DNA of 6,158 bases from Gemmatimonadota bacterium (GTDB lineage Bacteria; Gemmatimonadota; Gemmatimonadetes; Gemmatimonadales; GWC2-71-9). Position numbers and translations under genes: made by a program. Position 1 is the stretch's first letter. Each line of letters starts with the position of its first letter. Below are positions 1 through 5,502 of this stretch, piece after piece. The DNA is taken from the NCBI GenBank assembly GCA_003220905.1, contig QHTS01000159.1, forward strand, positions 1 through 6,158, in the 5' to 3' direction. The notes below the pieces were generated by a model. That model ran no database searches, was not told the DNA's origin, and saw only the letters and a list, made by a program, of their open reading frames with translations.

Positions 1-1641
1 CCGGCCGTACACGAACGCCGTGTCGTCGAACGTCGTGTACCATTTGAAGTCGTCGTAGATCGAGTGATAGATACCCCCGCCGCCCTCGCCGCCGAAGCCG
101 AGGTTCAGGGTCGCGACCCCGACGTGCTGCAGGAACGGCGTGAAGTCCGAGCCGGACCCGAGCGCATCGATGCGCAGGTCGGCCCGCTGCCGCGCCTCCT
201 GCCGGAGGTCGGTCGAGCTCGCCCCGGCGATGGCGCGGAGCTGGGCCCGCTTCCAGGCGCTGAGCTTGGTCTCCGGATCTTCGATGTCCCGCGCCACGTC
301 GTTGATGAACGCCTCGAGCGAGTGCGAGCCGCCGACGTCCAGGTAGCCCCGGTTGTTGGTGTCGCTGTTCAGGTACGCCACGGCCTTCGCGGCCAACTCG
401 TCGGCGTGGGCCTCCACCCACTCGGTCGAGCCGAGCAGCGCGGGCTCCTCACCGTCCCACGCCGCGTAGATGATGGTGCGGCGCGGCTTCCAGCCCTGCT
501 TGAGCAGCTGACCGTAGGCGCGTGCCTCTTCGAGCAAGGGCACCAGACCCGAAATCGGGTCCTCGGCGCCGTTCACCCAGGCGTCGTGATGGTTGCCGCG
601 GATCACCCACTCGTCCGGCGCGGCGGCGCCGGCAATGCGCGCGATCACGTCGTACAGCGTCTTCAAGCTCCAGTCGGACTTCACGCGGAGGTGCACCTTG
701 GCAGGCCCCGGGCCGACGTGATAGGTGATGCCGAGCCCGCCGCGCCACTCCGCCGGCGCCATGGGCCCGCGCAGGGCCGCGAGCAGCGGCTGCGCGTCGC
801 CGTACGAGATGGGCAGCACGGGGATCTTGGTGATGGTCGGCGCCTCGCTCACCGGCAGCCGCTTCGCGTCCTTGGTGGCTCCCACCCCCGGCGTGAGCGG
901 GTCGCCGGGGTAGAGCGGCATGTCCATCACGCTGCCGCGCTGCACCCCGTCTCTGGGGCGCCATGGACCGCGCGGGTACACGTCGCCCTGCGTGTAGCCG
1001 TCGTCCCGGGGGTCCGAGTAGATGATGCACCCCACGGCGCCGTGCTCCGCCGCCACTTTGGGCTTGATGCCGCGCCACGACCCGAAGTAGCGCGCGATCA
1101 CGATCGCGCCCTTCACCGACACGCCCATCCGCTCGAGCCGCTCATAGTCCGCCGGCACGCCGTAGTTCACGTACACGAGGGGGGCGGTGACGTCGCCGTC
1201 GATCGAGTAGGCGTTGTAGGTGGGGAGCTGCTCCGTCTGCTGGCTCGACGTCGGGTCACCCGGCACCGGCGGCTCCTGCAGCTTGGCGCGGAAGGTCGTG
1301 GGCGCGACGAGCTCGACGACGCGCTCTTTCGGGGTGGGGAACAGCACGTCGAACGTCTCGATGCGCGCGTCGAGCCCGAAGCTCTTGAACGTGGCGAGGA
1401 GCCACTCGGCGTTGTCCTTGTCGTACGGTGAGCCGACGTGGTGCGGGCGGGCCGACAGGCGGCGCATGTACTCGCGCAGCGAGTCGGGCGAGGGGATCGC
1501 CCGGAACTTGACCTCCCACTCGCGCTCGGCCTTCGCGGACTCAGCCGTGAAGCCGCGGAGGTCGCCGGTCGGGGCCGGGGCGAGGCCGAGGAGCAGGAGA
1601 CCGAGACCGCAGGCGGCGATCCGACGGGCGGTGACGCGCAT
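1..1641 (-). CDS. Exported M28 family (glutamate carboxypeptidase II-like) zinc peptidase, C-terminus cut by window edge
   Basis: Predicted exported di-zinc aminopeptidase/carboxypeptidase of family M28B (PSMA/NAALADase type), which trims C-terminal or dipeptide residues from small peptides. The frame is open from ATG at 1641 to base 1, giving 547 residues. Residues 1-26 form a Sec-type signal peptide (MR..ARR, then GLGLLLLGLAPA). A PA domain covers about 150-290, including GCIIYSDP and the GVQRG...GDPLTPG segment typical of this family. The catalytic M28 domain follows. All expected metal and catalytic residues are present: H351 (GNHHDAW), D361 (EDPISG), E398 catalytic base and E399 ligand (WDGEEPALLGSTEW), D427 (YLNSDTNN) and H526 (GIYHSIYDDF). 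Their spacing matches human GCPII H377/D387/E424/E425/D453/H553 almost exactly. The transferrin-receptor-like dimerisation domain should lie beyond the left edge. A weak GAGG lies 11 bases before the ATG. It is the last visible gene of a cluster, 41 bases after the amidohydrolase. Family is certain; substrate is not. Confidence 0.95.
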   Translation of the reverse strand, partial: MRVTARRIAACGLGLLLLGLAPAPTGDLRGFTAESAKAEREWEVKFRAIPSPDSLREYMRRLSARPHHVGSPYDKDNAEWLLATFKSFGLDARIETFDVLFPTPKERVVELVAPTTFRAKLQEPPVPGDPTSSQQTEQLPTYNAYSIDGDVTAPLVYVNYGVPADYERLERMGVSVKGAIVIARYFGSWRGIKPKVAAEHGAVGCIIYSDPRDDGYTQGDVYPRGPWRPRDGVQRGSVMDMPLYPGDPLTPGVGATKDAKRLPVSEAPTITKIPVLPISYGDAQPLLAALRGPMAPAEWRGGLGITYHVGPGPAKVHLRVKSDWSLKTLYDVIARIAGAAAPDEWVIRGNHHDAWVNGAEDPISGLVPLLEEARAYGQLLKQGWKPRRTIIYAAWDGEEPALLGSTEWVEAHADELAAKAVAYLNSDTNNRGYLDVGGSHSLEAFINDVARDIEDPETKLSAWKRAQLRAIAGASSTDLRQEARQRADLRIDALGSGSDFTPFLQHVGVATLNLGFGGEGGGGIYHSIYDDFKWYTTFDDTAFVYGR

Positions 1642-1682
1642 AACGAACGGAACCTCGTGGTAAGGTTGTGGGGGAAGCGGCT

Positions 1683-3440
1683 CTAGTATTCCAGCTCGTG
1701 CCGGGTGTACACCTCACCCCGGCGCACGACCAGCGCGATCTGGCGGACGTTGCGGATGTCGGCGAGCGGATCGGCGTCCAGCACGACCAGGTCGGCCGCG
1801 GCGCCTGCGATAACCGTGCCGGTGCTGTCGAGTCCGAGGGCTCGAGCCGCGGTAGCGGTCGCGGCGACGAGCACGTCGCGCGGCGCGAGGCCCGACGCCT
1901 GCATCGCCTCGAGCTCCATGAACACCGACGCCCCGTGGAGCGTGAGCGGGTTGCCGGCATCGGTGCCGAGCGCCACGGGAATGCCGGCATCGTGGACCCG
2001 TTTGAGGTTCGCCTGCGCCTGGGCGAAAGACCGCGCGGTTCGGGCGGTGCGCTCCTCAAGAGCGGCGGCGCCGGGGCGCCGCGCCGGAGCCACGGTATCC
2101 GTCGCGAGCGCCTTGGCGCGGGTCGCGGGATCCACACAGGCCAAGGGCTGTCGCTCGCTCGCGAAGCGCCGGGCGGCCACCTGGCGGTAGCCGTCGGGGA
2201 CCGTGAGCGTCGGGACGTAGATCGCTCCCTCGCGCCGCGCGAGGGCGACGAACTCGTCGTCCACGGGAGCCGACCAGACCGAGTGCACCAGTACGCGGGC
2301 GCCGGCGCGCAGGGCGTCCTTCGCCTCCCACAGCCCCGTCGCGTGCACGATGAGGGGCAGCCCGACCTTGCGAGCTTCGTCACCGGCGGCGTGCACCAGG
2401 GCCGACACGCGCGCCGTGTCGGGCGGCTGGGGCGGCATGATGTACCACACCTTGATGGCGGCGGCGCCCCACGTCTTGTGCGCGCGCACCGCCTGACGGA
2501 CGACAGCCTCGTCCGCCATATAGATGAACTGGCGTTGGTCGGGCAGGTTGAGCCAGAAGTCGATGGTCGAGAGGAGCGATCCGGCCGCCCGGACCCGCGG
2601 GGATGTGGTGCTGCGGGACGTCCGCTCCTGGAGCTCGAGGGTCCAGGGGTATCCGCCCACGTCGAAGACCGAGGTGACGCCGCTGCACAAATAGGAGCGG
2701 AAGAACCGTTCGGGTCGGGCGTGCAGCTCTGCCTCGACCAACTCGTAGGGGTAGCGATCCCGCAGGTCCAAGGCGTCGGGTCGGCCGTCGACCCAGCCCG
2801 TCTGGGAGAAGTGCACGTGAGTGTCGATCAATCCTGGGATGATCCACTTGCCGGTGGCGCTCACGGTGTCGGCGTCGGCCGGCACCGGGCAGGTGGCCCG
2901 CGGGCCCGCACACGCGATCCGGCCCTCACGCAGCACGACGACGGCGTTCTGTACCGCCGCCGCGGCGGTGCCGTCCACGAGCGTGGCCCCAACGATCGCG
3001 ATCGGCGGGGGAACCGCGTCGGGGGTCGGGAATGCGGTCGTCACCGCGACCTTCCATCCTGCGGGCGTCCGGACCAGCACGCGCTCGCTCACGCCGCGCA
3101 CGCTGCCGCTCGAATCCACCACGCGGTAGCGGTACACGCCGTACGCTACCTCCGGGGTCACGGGTACGATGCGGAAGTGCGTCGCCACGAGCGTGTCCGG
3201 CCAGCCGGCGCCGGCTCCCCGGGCGAACTCCTCGTATCCCTGGTGGAGCCCGTCCGGGCCCACGCGGGCGAGCGCCGGAGTCTGGAGATAATGGGAGAGA
3301 TAGGCGGCGCGATCGCGCGCGTGGATCGCCGCGATGTTGGCGCGGAAGGCGTCGAGCGGCGCGCCCTGACCGGCGAGCGGAGCGGCGAGGAGCAGCAGGC
3401 CGAGGGCGGATGCGGCGATCGAACTCGCGGTCAGGCGCAT
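1683..3440 (-). CDS. Exported NTF2-like domain / metal-dependent amidohydrolase fusion (imidazolonepropionase-like)
   Basis: A 585-residue exported hydrolase. Residues 1-25 are a Sec signal peptide (LGLLLLAAPLAG, likely cleaved near AGQ/G). Residues about 27-138 look like a SnoaL/DUF4440 NTF2-fold domain: helical start, then YGVYRYRVVD and a VLVRTPAGWKVAVTTAF ending. From about 147 an amidohydrolase of the imidazolonepropionase-like/prolidase-like group begins with the usual beta-sandwich strand (IAIVGATLVDG). Metal-site residues are complete: H208 and H210 (DTHVHF), K330 in AAIKVW as probable carboxylated lysine bridging two metals, H366 (IVHATG), H386 (LVHSVW) and D494 (LGTDAGNP). The C-terminal strand carries ADLVVLDADPLADI. 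Known relatives hydrolyse cyclic amides or C-terminal dipeptide bonds; the substrate here is unknown. Start is ATG with AAGGG seven bases upstream; stop is TAG. It lies 38 bases after the SGNH gene and 41 before the M28 gene, so it is probably co-transcribed with both. Confidence 0.93.
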   Translation of the reverse strand: MRLTASSIAASALGLLLLAAPLAGQGAPLDAFRANIAAIHARDRAAYLSHYLQTPALARVGPDGLHQGYEEFARGAGAGWPDTLVATHFRIVPVTPEVAYGVYRYRVVDSSGSVRGVSERVLVRTPAGWKVAVTTAFPTPDAVPPPIAIVGATLVDGTAAAAVQNAVVVLREGRIACAGPRATCPVPADADTVSATGKWIIPGLIDTHVHFSQTGWVDGRPDALDLRDRYPYELVEAELHARPERFFRSYLCSGVTSVFDVGGYPWTLELQERTSRSTTSPRVRAAGSLLSTIDFWLNLPDQRQFIYMADEAVVRQAVRAHKTWGAAAIKVWYIMPPQPPDTARVSALVHAAGDEARKVGLPLIVHATGLWEAKDALRAGARVLVHSVWSAPVDDEFVALARREGAIYVPTLTVPDGYRQVAARRFASERQPLACVDPATRAKALATDTVAPARRPGAAALEERTARTARSFAQAQANLKRVHDAGIPVALGTDAGNPLTLHGASVFMELEAMQASGLAPRDVLVAATATAARALGLDSTGTVIAGAAADLVVLDADPLADIRNVRQIALVVRRGEVYTRHELEY

Positions 3441-3478
3441 GCGACGACCCTTGGGTGGTGGCTAGTTCAGGACGACGA

Positions 3479-4258
3479 CTACAGGTGCGCAGCGCGGCGC
3501 CACCGCTCCGCGATCACGGCGTGTCCGGCGGGCGTGGGGTGGACGCCATCAGCGGCCCAGTATTCCGGCGCGCGTCGCCGCGACAAGTCATCGAACACCG
3601 GTTGCAAGGGGACGAACCGTGCCCCGGCGTGCTGCGCGACGCGCGCGGCCGCCGCCCGGCGCGCGTCGAATTCCGGAAACCAGCGGTCATCGACCGCGCC
3701 GCAACGCAGCACGAACGGCTCCAGCACCATGACCCGGACCTGCGGTAGCGCCCGTCGCGTCTCCACGAGCAGCGCGGTGTACTGGTTCTCGTAGTCCTCG
3801 ACCGTGCCGGTGTAGCCGCCGCTCAGCTTGTGCCAGAAGTCGTTCACGCCCACCAGAATGCTGAGCACGTCCGGTTTGAGCGCCAGGGCGTCGACGGTCC
3901 AGCGCTGCTCGAGGTCGGGTATCTTGTTGCCGCTCACGCCGCGATTGTAGAACTGCAACGCGCGATCGGGATGTGCCGCGAGCGCAACTGCGGCGACCAA
4001 CAGCGGGTACCCCGTGCCGAGGCCGCCCGCCACGTTCGCCTCTGCGCTGGTGCGATCGCGTCCGGCGTCGGTGATCGAGTCGCCTTGGAACAGGACGACC
4101 GTACCGTCGGCGAGGCGGGCGGGCAGCCGGTCGGCTGTCGCCACGGCAGGCAAGAGTGCGGCGCCGGCGAACGCGCCCGCGGCAGTCACGAACTCGCGCC
4201 GGCCGAGCTGATTGGTGAAACAGGGACCCGCGGCGACCGGACGGGTGATGAGACGCAT
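3479..4258 (-). CDS. Tat-exported SGNH/GDSL-family hydrolase
   Basis: Predicted serine esterase/lipase-type hydrolase, 259 residues, acting outside the cytoplasm on an ester or acetyl group. The N-terminus is a twin-arginine signal: GRREFV (R20, R21), then a hydrophobic AAGAFAGAALLPAVATA stretch and an AxA-type cleavage site near residue 42. All four SGNH blocks are visible: S61 in GDSITDAG, G110 in NRGVSGN, N139 in GVND, and D237/H240 in ADGVHP. Overall length and order fit acyl-CoA thioesterase I/rhamnogalacturonan acetylesterase-like members. The frame extends upstream to a TTG at 4330, but ATG at 4258 is preferred. It has GAGGTG seven bases upstream, it puts the twin-arginine motif at a normal distance from the N-terminus, and the TTG lies inside a likely -35 box. 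It appears to be the first gene of the cluster leading to the amidohydrolase. Substrate (acetylated sugar, lipid or other ester) cannot be told from sequence. Confidence 0.92.
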   Translation of the reverse strand: MRLITRPVAAGPCFTNQLGRREFVTAAGAFAGAALLPAVATADRLPARLADGTVVLFQGDSITDAGRDRTSAEANVAGGLGTGYPLLVAAVALAAHPDRALQFYNRGVSGNKIPDLEQRWTVDALALKPDVLSILVGVNDFWHKLSGGYTGTVEDYENQYTALLVETRRALPQVRVMVLEPFVLRCGAVDDRWFPEFDARRAAAARVAQHAGARFVPLQPVFDDLSRRRAPEYWAADGVHPTPAGHAVIAERWRRAAHL

Positions 4259-4265
4259 CGGTTGG

Positions 4266-4271
4266 CACCTC
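4266..4271 (-). promoter_or_regulatory. Shine-Dalgarno site of the SGNH hydrolase gene
   Basis: GAGGTG on the minus strand, seven bases before ATG 4258. It is the best ribosome binding site in the cluster and decides in favour of this start over the in-frame upstream TTG. Confidence 0.75.
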
Positions 4272-4301
4272 GGGCCAAGGACGAGGTTCTTGGAGCGGAT
4301 G

Positions 4302-4330
4302 GTTTTATCAGCTTGGAGGTGAATGTTCAA
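4302..4330 (-). promoter_or_regulatory. Likely sigma-70-type promoter of the hydrolase cluster
   Basis: On the minus strand, TTGAAC (4330-4325) and TAAAAC (4307-4302) are separated by exactly 17 bases. Each hexamer matches four of six consensus positions. This is the only AT-richer patch in the 118-base gap between the upstream ORF and the SGNH gene. A start site near 4295 would give a leader of about 37 bases. I infer that it drives the SGNH, amidohydrolase and M28 genes together. No operator or riboswitch is evident. Confidence 0.5.
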
Positions 4331-4376
4331 GGCCCGCCGGAAGCGTCTCCCGGACGTGCGCGGACCTCACCAGCCC

Positions 4377-4877
4377 TCAGGTGCCTGTGCGAAAGATGAG
4401 GCGGAGGACATCCGCCCGCGAGGCGTGCCGCCAGCGGCCGGGTTCGGGAGAACTCAGCCGATCGATCGCGAACACCCGTCGCGGGGGGGCGGGTGACGTG
4501 ACGCGCAACGTCTCCACCGCGGCTTGGTGCAACAACGGTTTCAAGGGCACGAGCCGTCGGGTGCAGAGCGCGGCTTGACGATCGAGGCGCGACGCGAGAG
4601 CCGGTGCGCTCCCTCGGCCCAGGTACGTCGAGAGGTTGTGCTCGTACTCGAGGGCGTGGGCGCGGATCGCCACGGCCGAGGGGTACTGCCAGTCTTCGCT
4701 TCGCCCCAGCTCGTCGGCGAGACGACCAGCCTGCTGACCTATGGCGCGCAGAAGTGCGATCAGGTGGCTGCGGGTGGTACGCATACACCGGCGGACGTCG
4801 GCAAGCTGTGTGCCGGAGTTCGCGCGAACCGGCGAGGCTGCTTCAGGGCCGCGCCGTCGCGCGCGTGCATCGCGCAT
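4377..4877 (-). CDS. Hypothetical protein, start uncertain (ATG 4877 or ATG 4784)
   Basis: I do not recognise this protein. The longest reading is 166 residues; an internal ATG at 4784 would give 135. The part after the internal Met looks the more protein-like: a soluble, mainly helical pattern (HLIALLRAIGQQAGRLADEL, then AVAIRAHALEYEHNLSTYLG) with G/C-rich third positions. The first 31 residues are Arg/Ala-rich and low in complexity, so 4784 may be the true start, though neither ATG has a clear Shine-Dalgarno site. There is no signal peptide, membrane segment or metal motif; the only Cys in the shorter form lies in ALCTRR. The tail ends HASRADVLRLIFRTGT before TGA. It sits between the tRNA-Gln gene and the promoter of the hydrolase cluster and is probably transcribed separately from the cluster. 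Plus-strand frames across the same bases look less protein-like. Its being a real gene is likely but not secure. Confidence 0.5.
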   Translation of the reverse strand: MRDARARRRGPEAASPVRANSGTQLADVRRCMRTTRSHLIALLRAIGQQAGRLADELGRSEDWQYPSAVAIRAHALEYEHNLSTYLGRGSAPALASRLDRQAALCTRRLVPLKPLLHQAAVETLRVTSPAPPRRVFAIDRLSSPEPGRWRHASRADVLRLIFRTGT

Positions 4878-4964
4878 GCATGAAGTTTGTCGGGGGATGG
4901 TCCGTCGTGCGTGTGGCAGGCACGCCTCGTCCGCGGCACCTGATCATCAATGCAGAGGAGCGAA

Positions 4965-5035
4965 TTGGCCCCGGTGGACTCGAACCACCATTCCCAGATC
5001 CAAAGTCTGGTGTCCTGCCGTTGGACGAGGGGCCA
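4965..5035 (-). tRNA. tRNA-Gln (anticodon UUG)
   Basis: A full 71-base cloverleaf on the minus strand. The 7-bp acceptor stem is TGGCCCC/GGGGCCA with discriminator A. The D-stem is GTCC/GGAC with a short loop containing GG. The anticodon stem CCAGA/TCTGG encloses the seven-base loop CTTTGGA, which puts TTG (5003-5001) as the anticodon and so reads CAA. A four-base variable region and T-arm GGTGG-TTCGAGT-CCACC follow. All four stems pair fully. The 3' CCA is not encoded (ATTCG follows), so it must be added by the CCA-adding enzyme. A TAAGTT about 20 bases upstream could be part of a -10 box, but no convincing -35 is visible. No clear terminator follows in the 87 bases before the next ORF, where I see no other feature. 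Confidence 0.97.
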
Positions 5036-5097
5036 GCGGCGTTGCAGCGTCCTAACTTAGCGCATGCCTCGACGGCGCGGCACCCGCATCCAGTCTT

Positions 5098-5117
5098 GAG
5101 CTGAGGCGCTCAGTTTT
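5098..5117 (+). terminator. Small hairpin followed by T-run, possible weak terminator
   Basis: CTGAG-gcg-CTCAG (5101-5113) is directly followed by TTTTGGGTTT on the plus strand. Three further pairs (two G-U, one A-U) extend the stem into the T-run from 5098. No plus-strand gene lies upstream, so its use as a terminator is doubtful. It could instead be a chance repeat or act on antisense transcription across the tRNA. Confidence 0.2.
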
Positions 5118-5159
5118 GGGTTTCCGACACCCGGAACCGAGCTTCTCGCTCGCAGGCGA

Positions 5160-5173
5160 TGTCGCCGGCGACA
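5160..5173. repeat. Perfect 14-base palindrome
   Basis: TGTCGCCGGCGACA reads the same on both strands. Half-sites of this kind are typical of dimeric regulator binding sites, but in GC-rich DNA short palindromes also arise by chance. It overlaps the next inverted repeat by three bases. Confidence 0.4.
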
Positions 5174-5187
5174 CTCCCTGCCAGTGT
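5171..5187. repeat. ACACT/AGTGT inverted repeat with 7-base spacer
   Basis: ACACT (5171-5175) and AGTGT (5183-5187) flank CCCTGCC. It could be an operator or a small RNA hairpin. Because it shares bases 5171-5173 with the 14-base palindrome, the two could not both form hairpins in one RNA. Confidence 0.3.
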
Positions 5188-5370
5188 AGAGCGCAATGGG
5201 AGACGAGGATCCGAGCCGAACCGCGCTATCCGACGCCACGACCGGTGTAGACCCTGCGGGCGCAGCCGTGACTGGGTGGCGCCGCGGCGAGGCTCGAGTC
5301 GCCGGCGTTGCGGGCCCACCACAGTTGCGCGGACGGAGGTGGCGTTGTACGGTAGTGCCGAACACCACCC

Positions 5371-5378
5371 GAGGAGGT
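5371..5378 (+). promoter_or_regulatory. Near-perfect Shine-Dalgarno sequence before the GTG mini-ORF
   Basis: GAGGAGGT with six bases before GTG 5385. This is the strongest ribosome-binding match in the window. Half of it pairs with upstream CCACC, so access could be controlled by folding. Confidence 0.4.
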
Positions 5379-5384
5379 GGGGCC

Positions 5385-5441
5385 GTGAATCAACCAGACG
5401 GCCACAAGCGAAGCGAAGCTCTCTCTCGCCTCGGCGAGTGA
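5385..5441 (+). CDS. Possible 18-codon mini-ORF (leader-peptide-like)
   Basis: GTG start, 18 codons, TGA stop; peptide VNQPDGHKRSEALSRLGE. The case for translation is the near-perfect Shine-Dalgarno sequence at ideal spacing and the position directly before a terminator-like stem. Against it are the size, the lack of any downstream plus-strand gene to regulate, and a composition unlike a membrane or toxin peptide. It is charged, with no hydrophobic segment, so a type I toxin is unlikely. It has no run of one amino acid, so a classical amino-acid attenuator is also unlikely. It is in frame with a longer ORF opening at 5196 and could be the end of that. Confidence 0.25.
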   Translation: MNQPDGHKRSEALSRLGE

Positions 5442-5446
5442 GCGCT

Positions 5447-5483
5447 AAGCCCCCGAGGGTCTGCTAGGGCCTCTCGGGGGCTT
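5447..5483. terminator. Strong inverted repeat, probable bidirectional terminator
   Basis: AAGCCCCCGAG (5447-5457) and CTCGGGGGCTT (5473-5483) pair over 11 bp with a 15-base loop. The stem starts and ends in A/T pairs, so it can work in both directions, though the T-tract is short on both strands. It lies 19 bases past the stop of the DUF922 gene, as expected for its terminator, and also closes the plus-strand mini-ORF element. Confidence 0.6.
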
Positions 5484-5502
5484 CTGCTTGTCGGGAGGTC
5501 GT

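Larger units (their letters stand above)
5036..5364. other. Gap without a recognised gene between the tRNA and the mini-ORF element
   Basis: About 330 bases without a protein I can support. ORFs on both strands cross it, but they are Arg/Pro/Gly-rich, have mixed third positions unlike the flanking genes, and resemble no family I know. It does hold several short inverted repeats: 5098-5117, 5122-5136, 5160-5173 and 5171-5187. These hint at regulatory sites or RNA structure. A plus-strand ORF from ATG 5196 runs in frame into the mini-ORF and ends with it at 5441 (81 codons), but it has no Shine-Dalgarno site and I do not count it as a gene. Confidence 0.5.
5365..5446 (+). other. Chain of three adjacent hairpins, candidate structured RNA or leader
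   Basis: Three hairpins follow one another with little space on the plus strand. The first is CCACC/GGTGG (5365-5380, 6-base loop), which holds part of the Shine-Dalgarno sequence. The second is GGCCGT/ACGGCC (5381-5403, 11-base loop), which holds the GTG start. The third is a longer stem, 5417-5446, of 5+3+3 pairs with two single mismatches and a CTCG loop, which holds the stop codon. The 11-bp terminator-like stem at 5447-5483 begins at the very next base. Between the second and third hairpins is AAGCG, AAGCG, AAGCT in tandem. I know of no RNA family that fits. No good promoter is visible; TTGCGC and TACGGT with a 17-base spacer just upstream is weak. It may be a small RNA, a leader or chance structure in GC-rich DNA. 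Confidence 0.35.

Noticed and set aside
64..1431. Long plus-strand frame of about 455 codons opposite the M28 gene
   Set aside because: It is an Arg/Val/His-rich antisense shadow caused by GC-biased third positions. The minus-strand frame has a complete catalytic site and signal peptide.
1642..1682. Promoter or terminator between the amidohydrolase and M28 genes
   Set aside because: The 41 bases contain no hairpin with a T-run and no convincing -35/-10 pair, which fits co-transcription.
1668..3794. 708-codon plus-strand frame opposite the amidohydrolase and the SGNH C-terminus
   Set aside because: It is Arg/Gly/His-rich with no recognisable domain and is fully antisense to two well-supported genes.
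4604..5104. Plus-strand ORFs across 4604-5104, including one with a GPGGLEPP...GVLPLDEGP segment
   Set aside because: That segment is a translation of the tRNA-Gln gene read antisense, a well-known source of false proteins. The rest overlaps the minus-strand ORF and looks random.
5057..5368. 103-codon minus-strand ORF in the gap
   Set aside because: It has an Arg/Pro/Ser-rich composition, no ribosome binding site and no family resemblance, and it crosses several palindromes. I treat it as non-coding.
5196..5441. 81-codon plus-strand ORF containing the mini-ORF as its end
   Set aside because: ATG 5196 has no Shine-Dalgarno site and third-position GC is lower than in the real genes. The only strong start signal lies far inside, at 5385.
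5385..5441. Type I toxin or amino-acid attenuator leader peptide
   Set aside because: The peptide has no hydrophobic segment, no run of one regulatory amino acid, and no biosynthetic gene follows on that strand.
5036..5502. RNase P RNA, tmRNA, SRP RNA, and cobalamin, glutamine or c-di-GMP riboswitch in the gap
   Set aside because: I looked for their conserved core sequences on both strands and found none.
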